Assembly (NCBI GenBank): GCA_963693085.1
Contig: OY856411.1
Location: 70,049,001-70,113,000 of the forward strand
Reading direction: 5' to 3'
Length of the DNA: 64,000 nucleotides
Source of the DNA: Alisma plantago-aquatica
Taxonomy: Eukaryota; Streptophyta; Magnoliopsida; Alismatales; Alismataceae
Shown in pieces: positions 11,440 through 22,964 of the stretch. Below the pieces are notes generated by a model, which saw only the letters and a program-made list of their open reading frames with translations, was not told where the DNA came from and did not search any database. The translations under genes were made by a program, and so were the position numbers. The stretch's first letter is position 1, and every line of letters begins with the position of its first letter.

Positions 11440-12720
11440 ATGATCTAATACTACTCTATCAAGGCATTAGAAACCAAACATCACAAGATAGTATCTAAAC
11501 ATGTAAGTGATTCATTCATGAATAAGAGTAAGAAGATGAACATTGATAAGAGTATATACATTCAATGGAAAATAAACATTTGCATGGTTTGGAAGGCCTT
11601 GTTGTCTCCTTCCAACCCAAAATAAAGAGTTATACACTCATGGTAACATGACACATGGATGTTTTACATGTCACGGATGCTATAGCCAAACATAAACAAG
11701 GGATGGAACATAGTGGAGAAGAAGGAGAAGACATAAATAGAACATTATCCATGAGCTAGTGAATGTTGATGTAGACCTCCTCTTTGGCGTGAATGGTGAT
11801 CATGATGGTAGGGAATACTTGTCCAACCTTCCTTCTCTCAAATACTAACTGTAGATGACTCCAAGGATCACAAACTCATGGACTTGGACTCTTTTTCTCG
11901 TCAATCGATGAAAATCGATGGAAAGTGAACAACTTGGCAGAACTTCATCCTCGTGGAAGAATATATGTCTTCTTTCAAAGGCTTGGGATCCCTATTTATA
12001 GGTAATGGTGTGTGCTCACGGAACCTTGAAACAAGAGTCCTTTTCTTGTGCTCCAAGTATCAAGGCACGTTCCTTGGGGAAACACTCAAATAATTTTGTC
12101 AGCGGAGGAGTTAGCATGATCTTCATTGGTGTATGAGAGTTGTTGTATCTCCATTGATAGATGGACTTTGAACTTGCATCAGTGGATGGATCTCATTGGT
12201 TGTAAATTTACATAGTGATCTCATCAATTGAAGATGAAAAAAATGTCATCTGTAGGTGAGGTTGAGGATTTCATCAGTGGTTGTTTATCCACCTTCTCAC
12301 CAGTAGACACTGGAAGTTTTTTCATCAACGGATTTAGAAGGTGGAACGTCAATTGTTGACTTAGTCCTGCCATCAGTTGATTACTGATAAAAGTGTAGAA
12401 TCATTTGTGGTTGGTTTGTCATTCATCATTGGTTGTATAATTGTAAATAACATGACTTAGTCTTTCTCATCATTTTCCAACTGATGATACTTCAAGTTGA
12501 TGGTTCACCTGGACATTAGTTTCCAATAACTTCAGAGCTCCATCAATCATTGTTTCATTAATTGTTGGAGATGTTTAGATGGACTATGGACTTCATTGGT
12601 TGTTAACCTGTGGATTTCCTGGCATCATGGAGATAAACCCTCTAATTGGTGAAGCACTTATCACTTGTGGAATGCTCCCAACTGGAAAAAATGTTAGCTT
12701 TCTTATAAGTTGGTGATTTC
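11440..12720 (-). mobile_element. Probable decayed solo LTR on the minus strand
   Basis: Read on the minus strand, the first part (about 12720-12090) repeats imperfect CATCAACTGATGG-like words. A TATA-type CCTATAAATAGGGATCC follows at about 11989-12005, then a U5-like stretch. This order of repeated U3 words, TATA box and leader is that of an LTR. No TG...CA ends or target duplication could be fixed, and there is no adjacent polyprotein, so the family is unknown. Confidence 0.3.
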
Positions 12721-14884
12721 CTACAAAAAGATGAAAGTTATTACTAAAAGAGGAAATATAATGTTATACATGTAAATATAATATTTTCATATTAAATCCT
12801 AGAATATTAGAGTAAAAGGAGGGTAAATGAGGAATGTAATATCCACAAATTGGATATTATCAACTAACTCGATAAACTTGACCACTCCTCTGAATTTTGG
12901 TACATAATTGGAGAACTGAATCACTTTGTCTTCAACTAGGAATATCAATGGTTTCATGAGAGATAAATCATTGAGTCATAACCAAACTAGGAACCACAAG
13001 GATCTTCACTTAATGTTGGGCACTATAAAAACATGGAATTTTCCTTACTTCTATAGAAGTTGTATTTGAAAATATTATTTAATATAATAAAGTTTGGATA
13101 AACAATGTTGTTGTATTTTGATTTTAAGTCTCTCAGGACAAGATTTCTAGAACTTATGGTTCAATGTTGTAAATGCCAATCAATTGTAATTTCATCAATA
13201 ATAGTATTTTGTTGTGAAGTCATAACCAAATTTCATATAGAATAAGATTTCATATATGGATTTGAAACTATATTTTGAATTAATAAAAGGATAATTGAAG
13301 GCCAAGAAGAGGACATTCAACTTTTTGTTATGTTTCCATATGTGTATCGTAATAAGAGGAGAATAATGGGAAGGAAAGCCCAAAATTTCCAGGGAAATGA
13401 ACCTTCCTTCTAGCCTACATAAATTAGGGATGATTTTTAGCTTCTATTTAAATAGGAAATCAGTTTAGGTAAGCTTGAACACATTAATCTAATCAATGTG
13501 TCACCTGATAATTTAGGGGGATGTCGGACCTCGTACCTTATGTGTTGCGCAAATCATGACCATTAGAACCTAGTTCACCAGTGCTAATGTCATCCTCTAC
13601 CTCCACCCCCTTTAGGAAAAAGGGGACAATGACTGTAAGCTTCCTTACCCCTTTCCTACCCTTGTGGCACTTCCTTTCCTCCTTATTTCCCTCTTTCTCT
13701 ACCTCTCCCCTATCCTAACTTGAGCGTGGGTGGATTAATTTCTTGTGATGCCTTGGTAGCCAAGTTTTCAACCCTCATAGCCATAACTTCTCAAACACAT
13801 AAAACCCCACCCATAACCCTAAACCTAGCTACCCCCACTATATAAACACCCCTTCCACTTAATATTCATCCCCTAATATCAAGTAGATTGTCCCCAAGCC
13901 CCCACTCCCTTTCTCTCTTTATTTCCCTCTTTCTTAGATGGACATGCTTGTTGGTAAGGTATGCCAACATAGCCAATCATGTGATGATTTACATGTCACA
14001 TATCATAAAAGAATTTGATTAATACTCATAAAGGCAAGCTTCCAATTCATTTTGTTTCATTCAGTTATGAGATAATGAGGAAACATTATGAATGTCTAAG
14101 GAATGACAATACTCAATGACGAATGTCTTCAAGTATGTGAGTTGGAGAATGAGATCATATGAATGTTAAGAGTATGCACATTCTTATTATGTCCCTAGTC
14201 AATTGTTACTGTGGAAGGTAGATAGACACCAGTATCATATAAGACTGGAGTGTGGGTTGGTTGGTGATAGAATCTCATTAGTCATGATATGGCATATCAA
14301 ACCAAGCATGCAGATACATGTCAGGGAACAGTGTATCAGATAGATCCACTTTGAGAGTGATACACAAAAACCATCACTGGTGGTCATAGTCATCTCTCAT
14401 AGTGAAGGTGGTGATTGTGATTCTTAGACCTGAAATCACTGCACTCATCACATGTCGTTGGGTATACTTTGACATCATAAAAGGTAATACTAAAATATGG
14501 GTTGCCATAAAGGTGATGATTGGGTAGTTTTAACACATGGGGACTGACTGTGAGTAATAGAAATGGGATTTATCCCTCCTACTAGAGTTTGATATACTGG
14601 CCACTTGATAAGCGAGACTGAGAAATGCATGTGCATGCACATGTGAATCAATATATGATATTGATGTCACATTATCTCAGACTGTCTGCTCTTGGTTATA
14701 AAACACAGGTTGAACATTGAGAGAATGATGATTTCATGCCTTGAGTTCATTCTGGATGTCAAAGGTAAATGAATTATACAATCACTACAACAGCTTACAC
14801 ATATTGTAGGTTGAAGTTTTTCTCCAACTTTTCATTCACTTGGGTAGCATTGATGTGAGACTAGGCAACACTCTCTGCTTGTGA
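12721..14884. other. AT-rich spacer, no recognised gene
   Basis: I see no coding signature here. A CTATATAAAC box at about 13837-13846, after a C-rich stretch, looks like a promoter core or part of another LTR, but nothing recognisable follows it. The bases just before 14885 (TGTGA at 14880-14884) are the candidate left target duplication of the copia element. It cannot be checked because the right end of that element is lost. Confidence 0.45.
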
Positions 14885-16142
14885 TGTCATAAGTTAGTTA
14901 TCGACATTCACTACCAATGTGATATGGGACTTATAGGGTCGCACACTTAAAAACTCATATAGAAGAGGAGTTTAATCTTGAATGATGATTGGATTGATTA
15001 CTAAAGTGTTTAGGTATTCTATTCAGGCAACATATTGGATGACTACACTGCCAAATGATCTACTCATAGGATGAGACGACCGTTTGGACAACCAGACAAT
15101 TGTTTTAAGGGTTGAGATGGGTGTTTGGAAAGTCATGCTTATTGGAGCTGAATTGGCTGGTGTTCTACATGAATTAGGCCCAACCAGTTGTTTCACTGGG
15201 TGAACCGATTGGCTCTGCTAAGCGATACGACCGGTTCACTAGGGGCCAAATGAAGGTTCTAGTAATTTTCCCAAATTCTTAAGGAAGTTTGATCATTTCA
15301 ATTGATCAATTATATTTATACAAGGAAATTAATTCTCGCATTAATCGAAAATTATTTTGCTAAATTGGTGTATGATTGGAAAACTGTGAGACGATCTTCT
15401 CGTAGTGTGAACCAATCAGCTCGTGCGCTATATGGCCGTTTGGGTTGCCAAACGACCAGTTCAGGGTTCGTAGGTTGTGAAAATTTAAGATCTTCCGGTC
15501 CATTCCACTCCCACACAGATCCCAAACAGACTGGAACCCCTGGCCCTAACCCTACCTATAAATAGAGGGGTATTGGGGGCTTCCTAGCTTACACATTTGA
15601 GAATCAGTTGCTCTGACAATTTTTGTCCTCTCTGGTTGTGGTAACCAAGAGAGCCCAAGCAAGGCCTACCTGACTAGGGAGGGATAACTACGAGAGAGAA
15701 CACCTGCGGATCATAGTTTTTGGGAGAGAAACTTAGTGACTAGTATGCCAACAGAAGAGACAACTCTTCCTATCCATTCTAAAAAAATGATAGGAGTTCT
15801 AGTTGGTCTATGTGGGCTACTCTAGAGGCAGGAGTCCTTTGGCTGTTGCTAGGAGGACAATGCCAGTATGTAGTCTGTTGCAAGACTGTAGGAGTCATTG
15901 TAGAAGTTCTCCAGTCCGCTGTCCGTAGAGAAGACCATGAGCTGCAAATACACCATCTAAGAGAAACTAGAAGATAGTTACACTACAATGTGTTATTGTC
16001 ATTGGACTTTTTCCAAGACTAGGTATAAAATCGTTAAACCATCCTTCCTATGTCATAGTAGTTGATGCAATCTTGATATTATGGGAATGCAGACAGATAA
16101 AAAGTTTTTTTTCACTACCATACTCTATGCCCTTATTTCCCA
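14885..16142 (+). mobile_element. 5' LTR of the copia element
   Basis: It begins TGTCATAAGTTAG and ends CCCA, four bases before the primer binding site, so it is about 1258 bases long. The first 540 bases are clearly related to 20854-21380 with many substitutions, so the insertion is old. The U3 holds repeated words such as CGACCGTTTGG, and a TATA box lies at 15557-15565. Confidence 0.8.
15557..15565 (+). promoter_or_regulatory. Copia LTR TATA box
   Basis: TATAAATAG follows CCCTACC about 670 bases into the LTR, a normal place for the U3 promoter core. The element's transcript would start shortly downstream. Confidence 0.55.
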
Positions 16143-16146
16143 GTAG

Positions 16147-16160
16147 TGGTATCAGAGCCA
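16147..16160 (+). other. Primer binding site for initiator tRNA-Met
   Basis: TGGTATCAGAGCCA is complementary to the 3' end of plant initiator tRNA-Met, the usual minus-strand primer of Ty1/copia elements. It starts four bases after the LTR end. This is a binding site and not a tRNA gene. Confidence 0.92.
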
Positions 16161-16265
16161 CATCAATTCACTATGTTTTAAGATAATCAATATGATCAGA
16201 TTTTTTATTTTATCATTTATTTATTACATCTGCATATCCAATCATAGACCATATAATCCTAAACT

Positions 16266-16315
<50 letters not shown>

Positions 16316-17600
16316 TATAATTTACACGTGTCTCCCTAAAAGCAGCTTTGATGGTATATGTGTAGCATGTTTATGTCCAATACCCGATATTTGTGTGTCG
16401 TTTGATGGTTTGGTTTTATTCCTGTTTATATCAGTCTGTGTATCGAGCCTCTACCTCCTTATTCCCAATGTAAAGTTCATTCTTTCCTACCTTTGCTCCC
16501 CTAGAATGTAACTTGAGGTTTCTCTTTACCATATATAAGTTTAATAGCAATAGGATAGTTTCTTTTTCTTGCAAAATGAAGAAGATGATCATCTCTTGAC
16601 TTGACGACCAGTTCGTGAGATGAGCCTACCATCTGGAGAACCATGGAGGACAAAGAGAAGGAGTCAGATGACCGCATGGTGGACCCAACCGATCATCTGG
16701 AAGGTGTCCAGGCATCGATTGCATAGGATACCAGAACACCGTCCCAAAGGACCCAACTAACCGCCTAGAAGGTATCTAGACATCAGTTCCATAGGAGGAC
16801 AGACAACCTTCCCTGAGGACCACCAATCGTCCAAGAGGTGATACGACTGGTTTAAGAGTTGAACTGATCTTCCCATACTGGAAATCATACATCTACACCA
16901 ACAATAAGTCCATACATGTGATGTGATGATTGACCTAGGTGATAGTAATTCCTGGTGGCTCCAAGGAATTATAGTAGACATGGCCATAACCATCACCTTT
17001 TGTTTTATATTACATGTTTACATTTTGGGATATAGCATGTATATGAAACATAATATATATGTGGTGATTGGACACAACATATGTATATATATGACATACA
17101 TAAAAATCCCTTAATCAAAATATATTAAGTCTAAGATGCTTTCTATTAGTAACACACATTAAAAGATTGTTCGACTAAGGGTAGGTTACACCCTCGTGTG
17201 GTGTATCATTTACCTCGTGGAAGTGTGATGGTAGATATGTAGGTTCTGCCTTCATAGGGTGCATATCTATCATGTTGGCTATTGGGTTAGGCTTAAACTG
17301 GTGATTCTTAGAGCACCTAAGCCCAAAAGCATGCAAATGATTATGTCAAGGGGTTGCGCATATCGTCTATCAATAATTTCATATGATGCAATTCACAAAT
17401 AGCCTACCTTAATGATTGATTATTTATTGCGATGTTTTTCGGGTGACAATCGAATCATTTTGGATCTTTCTCATTAGAAAATCGATTCACTACAATTTTC
17501 CAAATGGATACTTGAGGAATATCAATTTGAACAAACAAATAAGTACGATAATTAATTAAAGACTTGATTATCATCGCTAAAAATTTAATCAAACCAAATC
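16161..17600 (+). other. Copia leader region
   Basis: This 1.4-kb stretch lies between the primer binding site and gag, long for a copia leader. It holds an AT microsatellite and, at about 16595-16870, repeated words such as GACCAGTTCGTGAGATG and CCAACCGATCATCTGG that echo words in the LTR. I find no gene in it. Confidence 0.5.
16266..16319. repeat. (AT)n microsatellite
   Basis: About 54 bases of alternating AT with two ATGT interruptions. It lies in the copia leader and is likely length-polymorphic. Confidence 0.95.
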
Positions 17601-17700
17601 AAAATGAGTTTTGAAGAAATTGCAAATTCTTTTCTAGATTCAAATGACAACCAAAAACAATCACTTTTCTCTGTGATTGGTCCTTATGAAGGACAAGCTA

Positions 17701-18447
17701 AATAGGAACAACTTTCTCGACTGGTTCAGGATGTTGAGAATCGTTCTCACATAGGAGTGCAAGTTCTATGTCTTGGATACGATAGAACCAATTGAACCCC
17801 TTCCAACTACACCAAAGGCTGACATGGATGCCTACAAGAAGCACACTGAAGATGTCTTGGATGAAAAATGCTTGATGATATGCTCCATGAATTATGAGTT
17901 GCAAAGGCATCATGAGAACATGGATGTTATTGAGATGGGCACACATCTTAAGAACATGTTCTAAGATCAGGAAATACAAGAGAGATATGATGTCTCCAAG
18001 CCATTGTTCAAATGTAACATGGTAGAAGGAGATCCAGTAGGTCCTCATGTGCTCGAGCTAATTGGGTATGTGGAGAACCTTGCTAGGCTGGGATTCCCCT
18101 TGGGTCAAGAGTTGGCCACTGATGTGATTTTACAGTCTCTGCCAAAATCATACAGTCACTTTGTCATGAACGACAAGATGAACAACTTTGACAAATCATT
18201 GACAGAGTTGCTAGGCATGTTGAGAACAGCTGAGGGACAGATGAAGAAATACAAGTCCAAGTATGTGATGGTGATCAACAAGACAAAGGGGAATTCTAAA
18301 GGTAAAGGCAAAACTAAGAAGAATTCTAAAGTTGGCCAGAAGCCCAAAGATTCAGATCTCAAAGCAAAGGGAGGAGTGAAGAAAAGAGGCAAATGTCACC
18401 ATTGTCACCAGCCTAAACATCGAAAAAGAAATTCCCACTCTAGTTAG
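17701..18447 (+). pseudogene. Copia gag remnant
   Basis: One frame reads as a plant copia gag of the UBN2/Retrotran_gag_2 type, with at least two internal stops, near 17752 and at 17962-17964. Visible landmarks are NFLDWFRMLRIVL, the LQRHHENMD segment, VGPHVLELIGYVENLARLGF, PLGQELATDVILQSLP, and the basic Lys-rich tail before the zinc knuckle. The knuckle reads CHHCHQPKH and then Ser where the last Cys of C-X2-C-X4-H-X4-C should be, so it is incomplete. Gag-like wording appears to continue past the stop to about 18510 (EASTSGINI), where the LINE-like insertion begins. Gag would coat the element RNA in the cytoplasm; this copy cannot make the full protein. Confidence 0.85.
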
Positions 18448-18511
18448 AGGAACTAAAGAATAATAAGGAAGGCATGGAGGCCTCCACTTCAGGTATAAAC
18501 ATTATAAGATA

Positions 18512-20164
18512 AATATGAACATCGCTTCCGCTTTCTATCTCTAGGGCTCCGTTCTGCCCTCTCTCTAGAAACCCCGGAGGCTACCGTTGGGGGGAGGATG
18601 CGCTGGTTAGCATTTTCCTCCCCCTAGCGTTCATCGTCTTCACGTGGCTTCGTGATTGTAGGAAGCTGCGGATCAAAGAGAATCGGAGTCCTCCTGGTTG
18701 CTCGTCCGAGGTAGTTTGCGGCTTGGCAAAGGGGAAGGCGGGTTGAGCATCTTGAAGATTGGATCCAGGTTGTTCGTGGCTACTTCGACCTAGTTGACTC
18801 CTGCCGTTTATAGGGACAGACGGAGAGGTGTCGCTGTCCTGGATCGGGCTTCTTCTCGACTGATTTGCAGAGCAAGGGGTTTCCTTGACCTCTTTCTTCT
18901 CCTTCTCCCCGTGTTGGCCTCTGCCTCGTCCACTTCTTCGGCGGCGTTGCGTCTTCTCCGAATCCGCCTCGCAAAGCCTACCAGAGGCACTTCTCTTCTA
19001 TTCTCTTCTTGATGACTTTTTCGGATCGGGGGTGTCCTGCCTCAGCAGAGGGAGGTCCTCAGCCTGGCGCCAGCTGATTGTGCACTGCGGCAGTCCTTCA
19101 TCTTCCTATTGTCGGACGCCCGAAGGCTGATGGGAGTAGGGCTCACTGCTACACCTGCGACTCTCATCTCTGGCTGCTCACCGCTACGGCGTGGTGCCCC
19201 CTTGCGGGTCTACTGGGTTGATGCCGCATCCTGGTGGTTCCGGTGCTAACCTTCCTCGCCGCAGTGATGAAGGATTCATATTGGAACTGTGGCCTGCTCG
19301 TGATTTCTGGGTACAAGCCAGGGGTCGATGGCAGGGTGGCTCCTTCCAAGTTCCCCCTGCTATGTGTGTTTCTTCACAGCTATGAGTTTCAAACTCCCTT
19401 AAGGTGTTCCACGAGGGGTCTCTGTGGTTGTAGATATAGGGGTCTTTTATGGGTTTGGGTTCAGAGGGAGGTGCGTTCTCTTCCTCCCCTATTTCTTGCA
19501 GCTATTGAGTGGAGTCGAGCTTCGCAGGGATCTGGTATTCTGTTGATTGGCGACCGATGAAGAGGGACTGGACTCCTACTTGGACCTCACACATTCAGGA
19601 AATGATTCAAATGCCAGTGGTGGAACGGTAGATGCCTAGTTCAAGGACATTAATTGCTAGTCAGCAAATGGAAGGCCCCTGTACTGTTCCTGACTCCTCT
19701 GCTACAGCTGGGATAGAACACCTTCAAGGTGTTGGATGAAATGCATGCTCACCCTACGGGTGATTGTGGGGTGTTGCTGTGCAAACAGAAGCATTCGATG
19801 TATGCTTGGTAGAAACTCGAAGACATGGATGATAGCAGTGGAGGCTCCTGCTTTATCGCTCTTGAGTTTACCAGATTGCTGAAGTGATGATTTGGCTGCC
19901 CATGTTGCCACACTTTCAGAGTTTGAGTTTATTGCCAGTGTCGGCATGTGTAGTTTGGATGGTCGTTTCAGTTTTCTATTTTCTCTTGAGTTTGTATTGC
20001 GGGTTTGTCCTCTCCCTTTATCTAGGTAGATGGCTACTGTGTAGCTTGTGTTAGATTGTTTCTCTGGTTGTTTGGATGTCTTCATCCAGGGTTGTAATGG
20101 GGGCGCAGTCTCTTGTGTCCAAAGTTTTGGTAATACAGTAACACGCTTTTTGGACCGACCAAAA
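18512..20164 (+). mobile_element. LINE-like (non-LTR) insertion inside the copia element
   Basis: A block clearly more GC-rich than its surroundings interrupts the copia interior. The 5' side has CTAGGGCTCC and C/T-rich stretches like plant LINE leaders. The 3' side ends TTTTGGTAATACAGTAACACGC, then CTTTTTGGACCGACCAAAAAAG, wording typical of LINE tails with a short A-run. A 6-base duplication AAGATA at 18506-18511 and 20165-20170 may be the target-site duplication. No reverse transcriptase frame is visible, so it is 5'-truncated or non-autonomous. The open frames inside it (18794-19560) are not recognisable proteins. Confidence 0.55.
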
Positions 20165-20170
20165 AAGATA

Positions 20171-20853
20171 CCAGATAGAGATCTGACATACTTGATGTGC
20201 ATGATCTAACAAGAAGTAAAAACATTTATGAAAGGATAAGAATGGACACGACAGAGCAAGATTTGTTGGAGCTTTAGTCTATATTTAAATTTATGTTAGC
20301 CCAATGATCATGTAATAAATTTAGTAGAACTACTATTTCATTATGCCAATAAATTGAAATATTTACTTTAAAGAATCTTATATGACAAGGATGATAAATC
20401 TATAAAGTGAGTTTTTGATGTTTCTATTTCAAAAGATATGATCTTACATGGCAATACCCAAACATCTAATGATCTTTGGATAAAAGAATCTCAAGATGAA
20501 TGTTTACAACGTTGATACCAAAGGATTATAGTTGATAACTCAAAAAACTATCATTAGCATTAGTCACCTTGCACAAATATATAATAAATGCATACACAGA
20601 ATACATATTGATGATAATCTAGATTCCCTTGGTTATCAAAACTAAGAAAACATGCAAACCCTATTGATGCACAATATGACATGAAATCCTTCACTAGATG
20701 TAGTAGGAGGATAAGCTTTCCATTAGACCTCATACATATGATGAATGAAGATCTTATGGAATGAATGTTATAGATAATTGATTATACCTCATTTCATTTA
20801 CTAGTAATATGATGATATGTACTCAGTAAAATAGAAACATAAATCTCTTAAAA
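20171..20853 (+). other. Copia interior remnant, unrecognised
   Basis: AT-rich sequence lies between the LINE-like insertion and the 3' LTR. I cannot match it to any copia domain, and there is no good polypurine tract before 20854 (only an A/T-rich TCTTAAAA). Confidence 0.4.
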
Positions 20854-21380
20854 TGTTCGTAAGTTAGTTATGGACATTTGTTGCCAACGTGATATGGGAC
20901 CTATAGGGTCACACACATAGGAACTCATCTAGAAGAGGAGTTTAATCTTAGATGAAGATTGGATTGATTATTAAAGTGTTTAGGTATTAAATTTACGCAA
21001 AAATTGGCTGACTGCACAGCCAAACGATCATCTCACATGATGAGATGGCTGTTTGAAGAGCCAGATTAATGTTTCAAGGGTTGAAATGGTTGTTTGGAAA
21101 GTCAGGCTGATTGGAACTGAATTGGCTGGAAATCTGCACGAACTAGGCCCAACTGATCAACTCATTGGGTGAACTGATCGGCTCGGTTGGGCCGAAGTAA
21201 GGTTCTAGTAACTTTCCTAAATTCGTGAGAAAGTTTGATCATTTTGATTGATCAATTTTATAGATATGAGAAAATTAATGATCACATTCATAGGAAATGA
21301 TTTTGCCAAATTTGTATATGATTGGGAAACTGTGAGATGATCGTCTCACAATGTGAATCGATTAGCTTGTGCACCATACG
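20854..21380 (+). mobile_element. Truncated 3' LTR of the copia element
   Basis: It begins TGTTCGTAAGTTAG and follows the 5' LTR with many point differences up to GTGCACCATACG. The last 700 or so bases of the LTR, including the TATA box, are missing. The next base belongs to CACTA-related sequence. Confidence 0.8.
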
Positions 21381-21429
21381 AGATTTTTGAATTCCCTTTG
21401 CAATAACATTCTAAAAAAAGAATAGGTTA

Positions 21430-22640
21430 CCTAAACTTTTAAAAATCCCCCTTTTTGGACATGTTTGCATTGTGATGGCCCAAAGAACATTGTTAGGCCC
21501 GCACCAGTGCATGTAGCCCTAACACATCCAGGATGATTTGGGTTACTAAGAGCAATAGTCAATTCATCCCTTGTTCCCTCAGGGATGAACGAGCCTTGCT
21601 TCCTCTGCTCGTAAAGCTCCTGCTCATCATCATCAATAGAAATTGGTACGTAAACATAGCAATAATCAATACTAATTACTTTGAGAGTTAAATTTTACCA
21701 TTTTTGCAGCCACCTCCACAATTACGGGGTTGGTTATATCTCCTTTTTTATTTTGCCTCCCAGCTATCCACAAATTATGGTGATCCATAGGTGAGAGAAT
21801 AGTAGAGGACTCAACAATCTCAGTAGTAGAAGTAGTAGGCTTTTGAATCAAAGATGTATGTAGTTTTTTGGTGAAGGGCTGCATAGCCACCTGGACCCAT
21901 CATGTGGTCATGCACATTCAGTGTACGCCTTGCTCTGTAAGCATCATCGATAGCCTTGTTAGTAAGCACATTGAATTTGTTAGTAACAATCAAGGTCAAT
22001 CATAAATAGATGAATTTATAAGAATGTATACTAATTAAATTGGAAGTGATGCATAATACCTTGAATTCATTGATATTTCTCTTGGCAATAAACACCTCCC
22101 ACATAGTCGGGTCCAGGTATTTCCATTGCCCATGGGATAACTTCTTCCTTTTATCAGCCTCTCATATGTAATGTCAGTCGAGAGTTGTCATATAGTTCCT
22201 TAGGACCGTCCCAGAGTGTTGCATAACCTTTTTACGATGTAGGCTTTCTTCCAATTCAAATATACTCTACAAAATTTCATATATTTCATAGAGTATTCTA
22301 AAAAATAGAATTGTAAATAACTTTAAAAATATAATTGTAAATAACTTTAAAAATAGAATTGCAAATGATAATATCTCACACATAGTTCTTTCTGTACTAA
22401 GTCTTTCTTCACTTTAGGAAATGTATGCCAAGATTATGCATTTACACTACAATGGCTACGGGTAAGAACCCCAAGATATGAAACAAACGAGTTGTGATTC
22501 TTTCCAATTGGATTTCTTGCATGATCAAAATCCACAACCAATTTTGGTCCATAGCCCCTTTGTTGTAGTAACTTGTTAATCATAGTGATGCCCCTAATTT
22601 TTTCAATTTCTTTATGCTTCTCATCAAGTGGCACAAGGTT
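21430..22640 (-). pseudogene. CACTA TNPA-like gene remnant (Transposase_24 / Ptta-En/Spm type)
   Basis: Pieces in order on the minus strand are: 22434-22634, with GYGPKLVVDFDHARNPIG and FVSYLGVLTR, the DNA-binding-like N-terminal part of this family; 22060-22430, decayed; 21680-21950, with RTLNVHDHMMGPGGYAALHQ; and 21440-21600, with ALSNPNHPGCVRATCTGAGL, the conserved C-terminal glycine-rich motif. Between the second and third piece a likely GT-AG intron (about 21955-22059) can be placed. Stops interrupt several parts. In CACTA elements the TNPA product binds the subterminal repeats and brings the ends together. The gene is 5'-to-3' downstream of TNP2 as expected. Confidence 0.75.
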
Positions 22641-22964
22641 TTCAGGGGGTACATCCTCAACCTAAAAATTGACAAAAGAAACACATATAGGATATAACTT
22701 ATAAATGGACATATAGCTAGACATACGGTAAAACGTACATTGTGACACTGTGCCTCACCCTCATGGTAATCATCATCATGATCATCATAGTCATGGTCAT
22801 CCATCTGAAAAAGTATCATATAAAAAAATCCAATATTTGGTGTGATCTCCATACACATATGAGTCATCGTTATATTCAATATTTGGTGTTGGCAAGCGAA
22901 CTGAGAATGGACTGGAGTCATCATACTTATCATAGTACTCTTCTTCATCTATAGGATCCTCAAT

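Larger units (their letters stand above)
14885..21380 (+). mobile_element. Decayed Ty1/copia element, pol not recognisable
   Basis: The element is defined by two related LTR sequences in the same orientation (14885-16142 and 20854-21380), a tRNA-Met primer binding site directly after the first, and a copia gag remnant. The interior is only about 4.7 kb, of which about 1.65 kb is a later LINE-like insertion. I recognise no protease, integrase or reverse transcriptase. The copy is therefore non-autonomous, through internal deletion or heavy decay. The 3' LTR stops after about 530 bases, where CACTA sequence begins. Confidence 0.8.

Noticed and set aside
16147..16160. tRNA-like sequence
   Set aside because: Only the complement of the tRNA-Met 3' end is present; this is the copia primer binding site, not a tRNA gene.
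18794..19560. Open frames inside the first LINE-like block
   Set aside because: Short, mutually overlapping and without domain signatures; open because the block is GC-rich.
22442..22450. TTA-CACTAC as the left CACTA end paired with a CTAGTG-TTA at 27515-27523
   Set aside because: The site lies inside the TNPA-like coding sequence, the terminal bases differ (CACTACAATG against CACTAGATCA), and coding similarity continues to its left.
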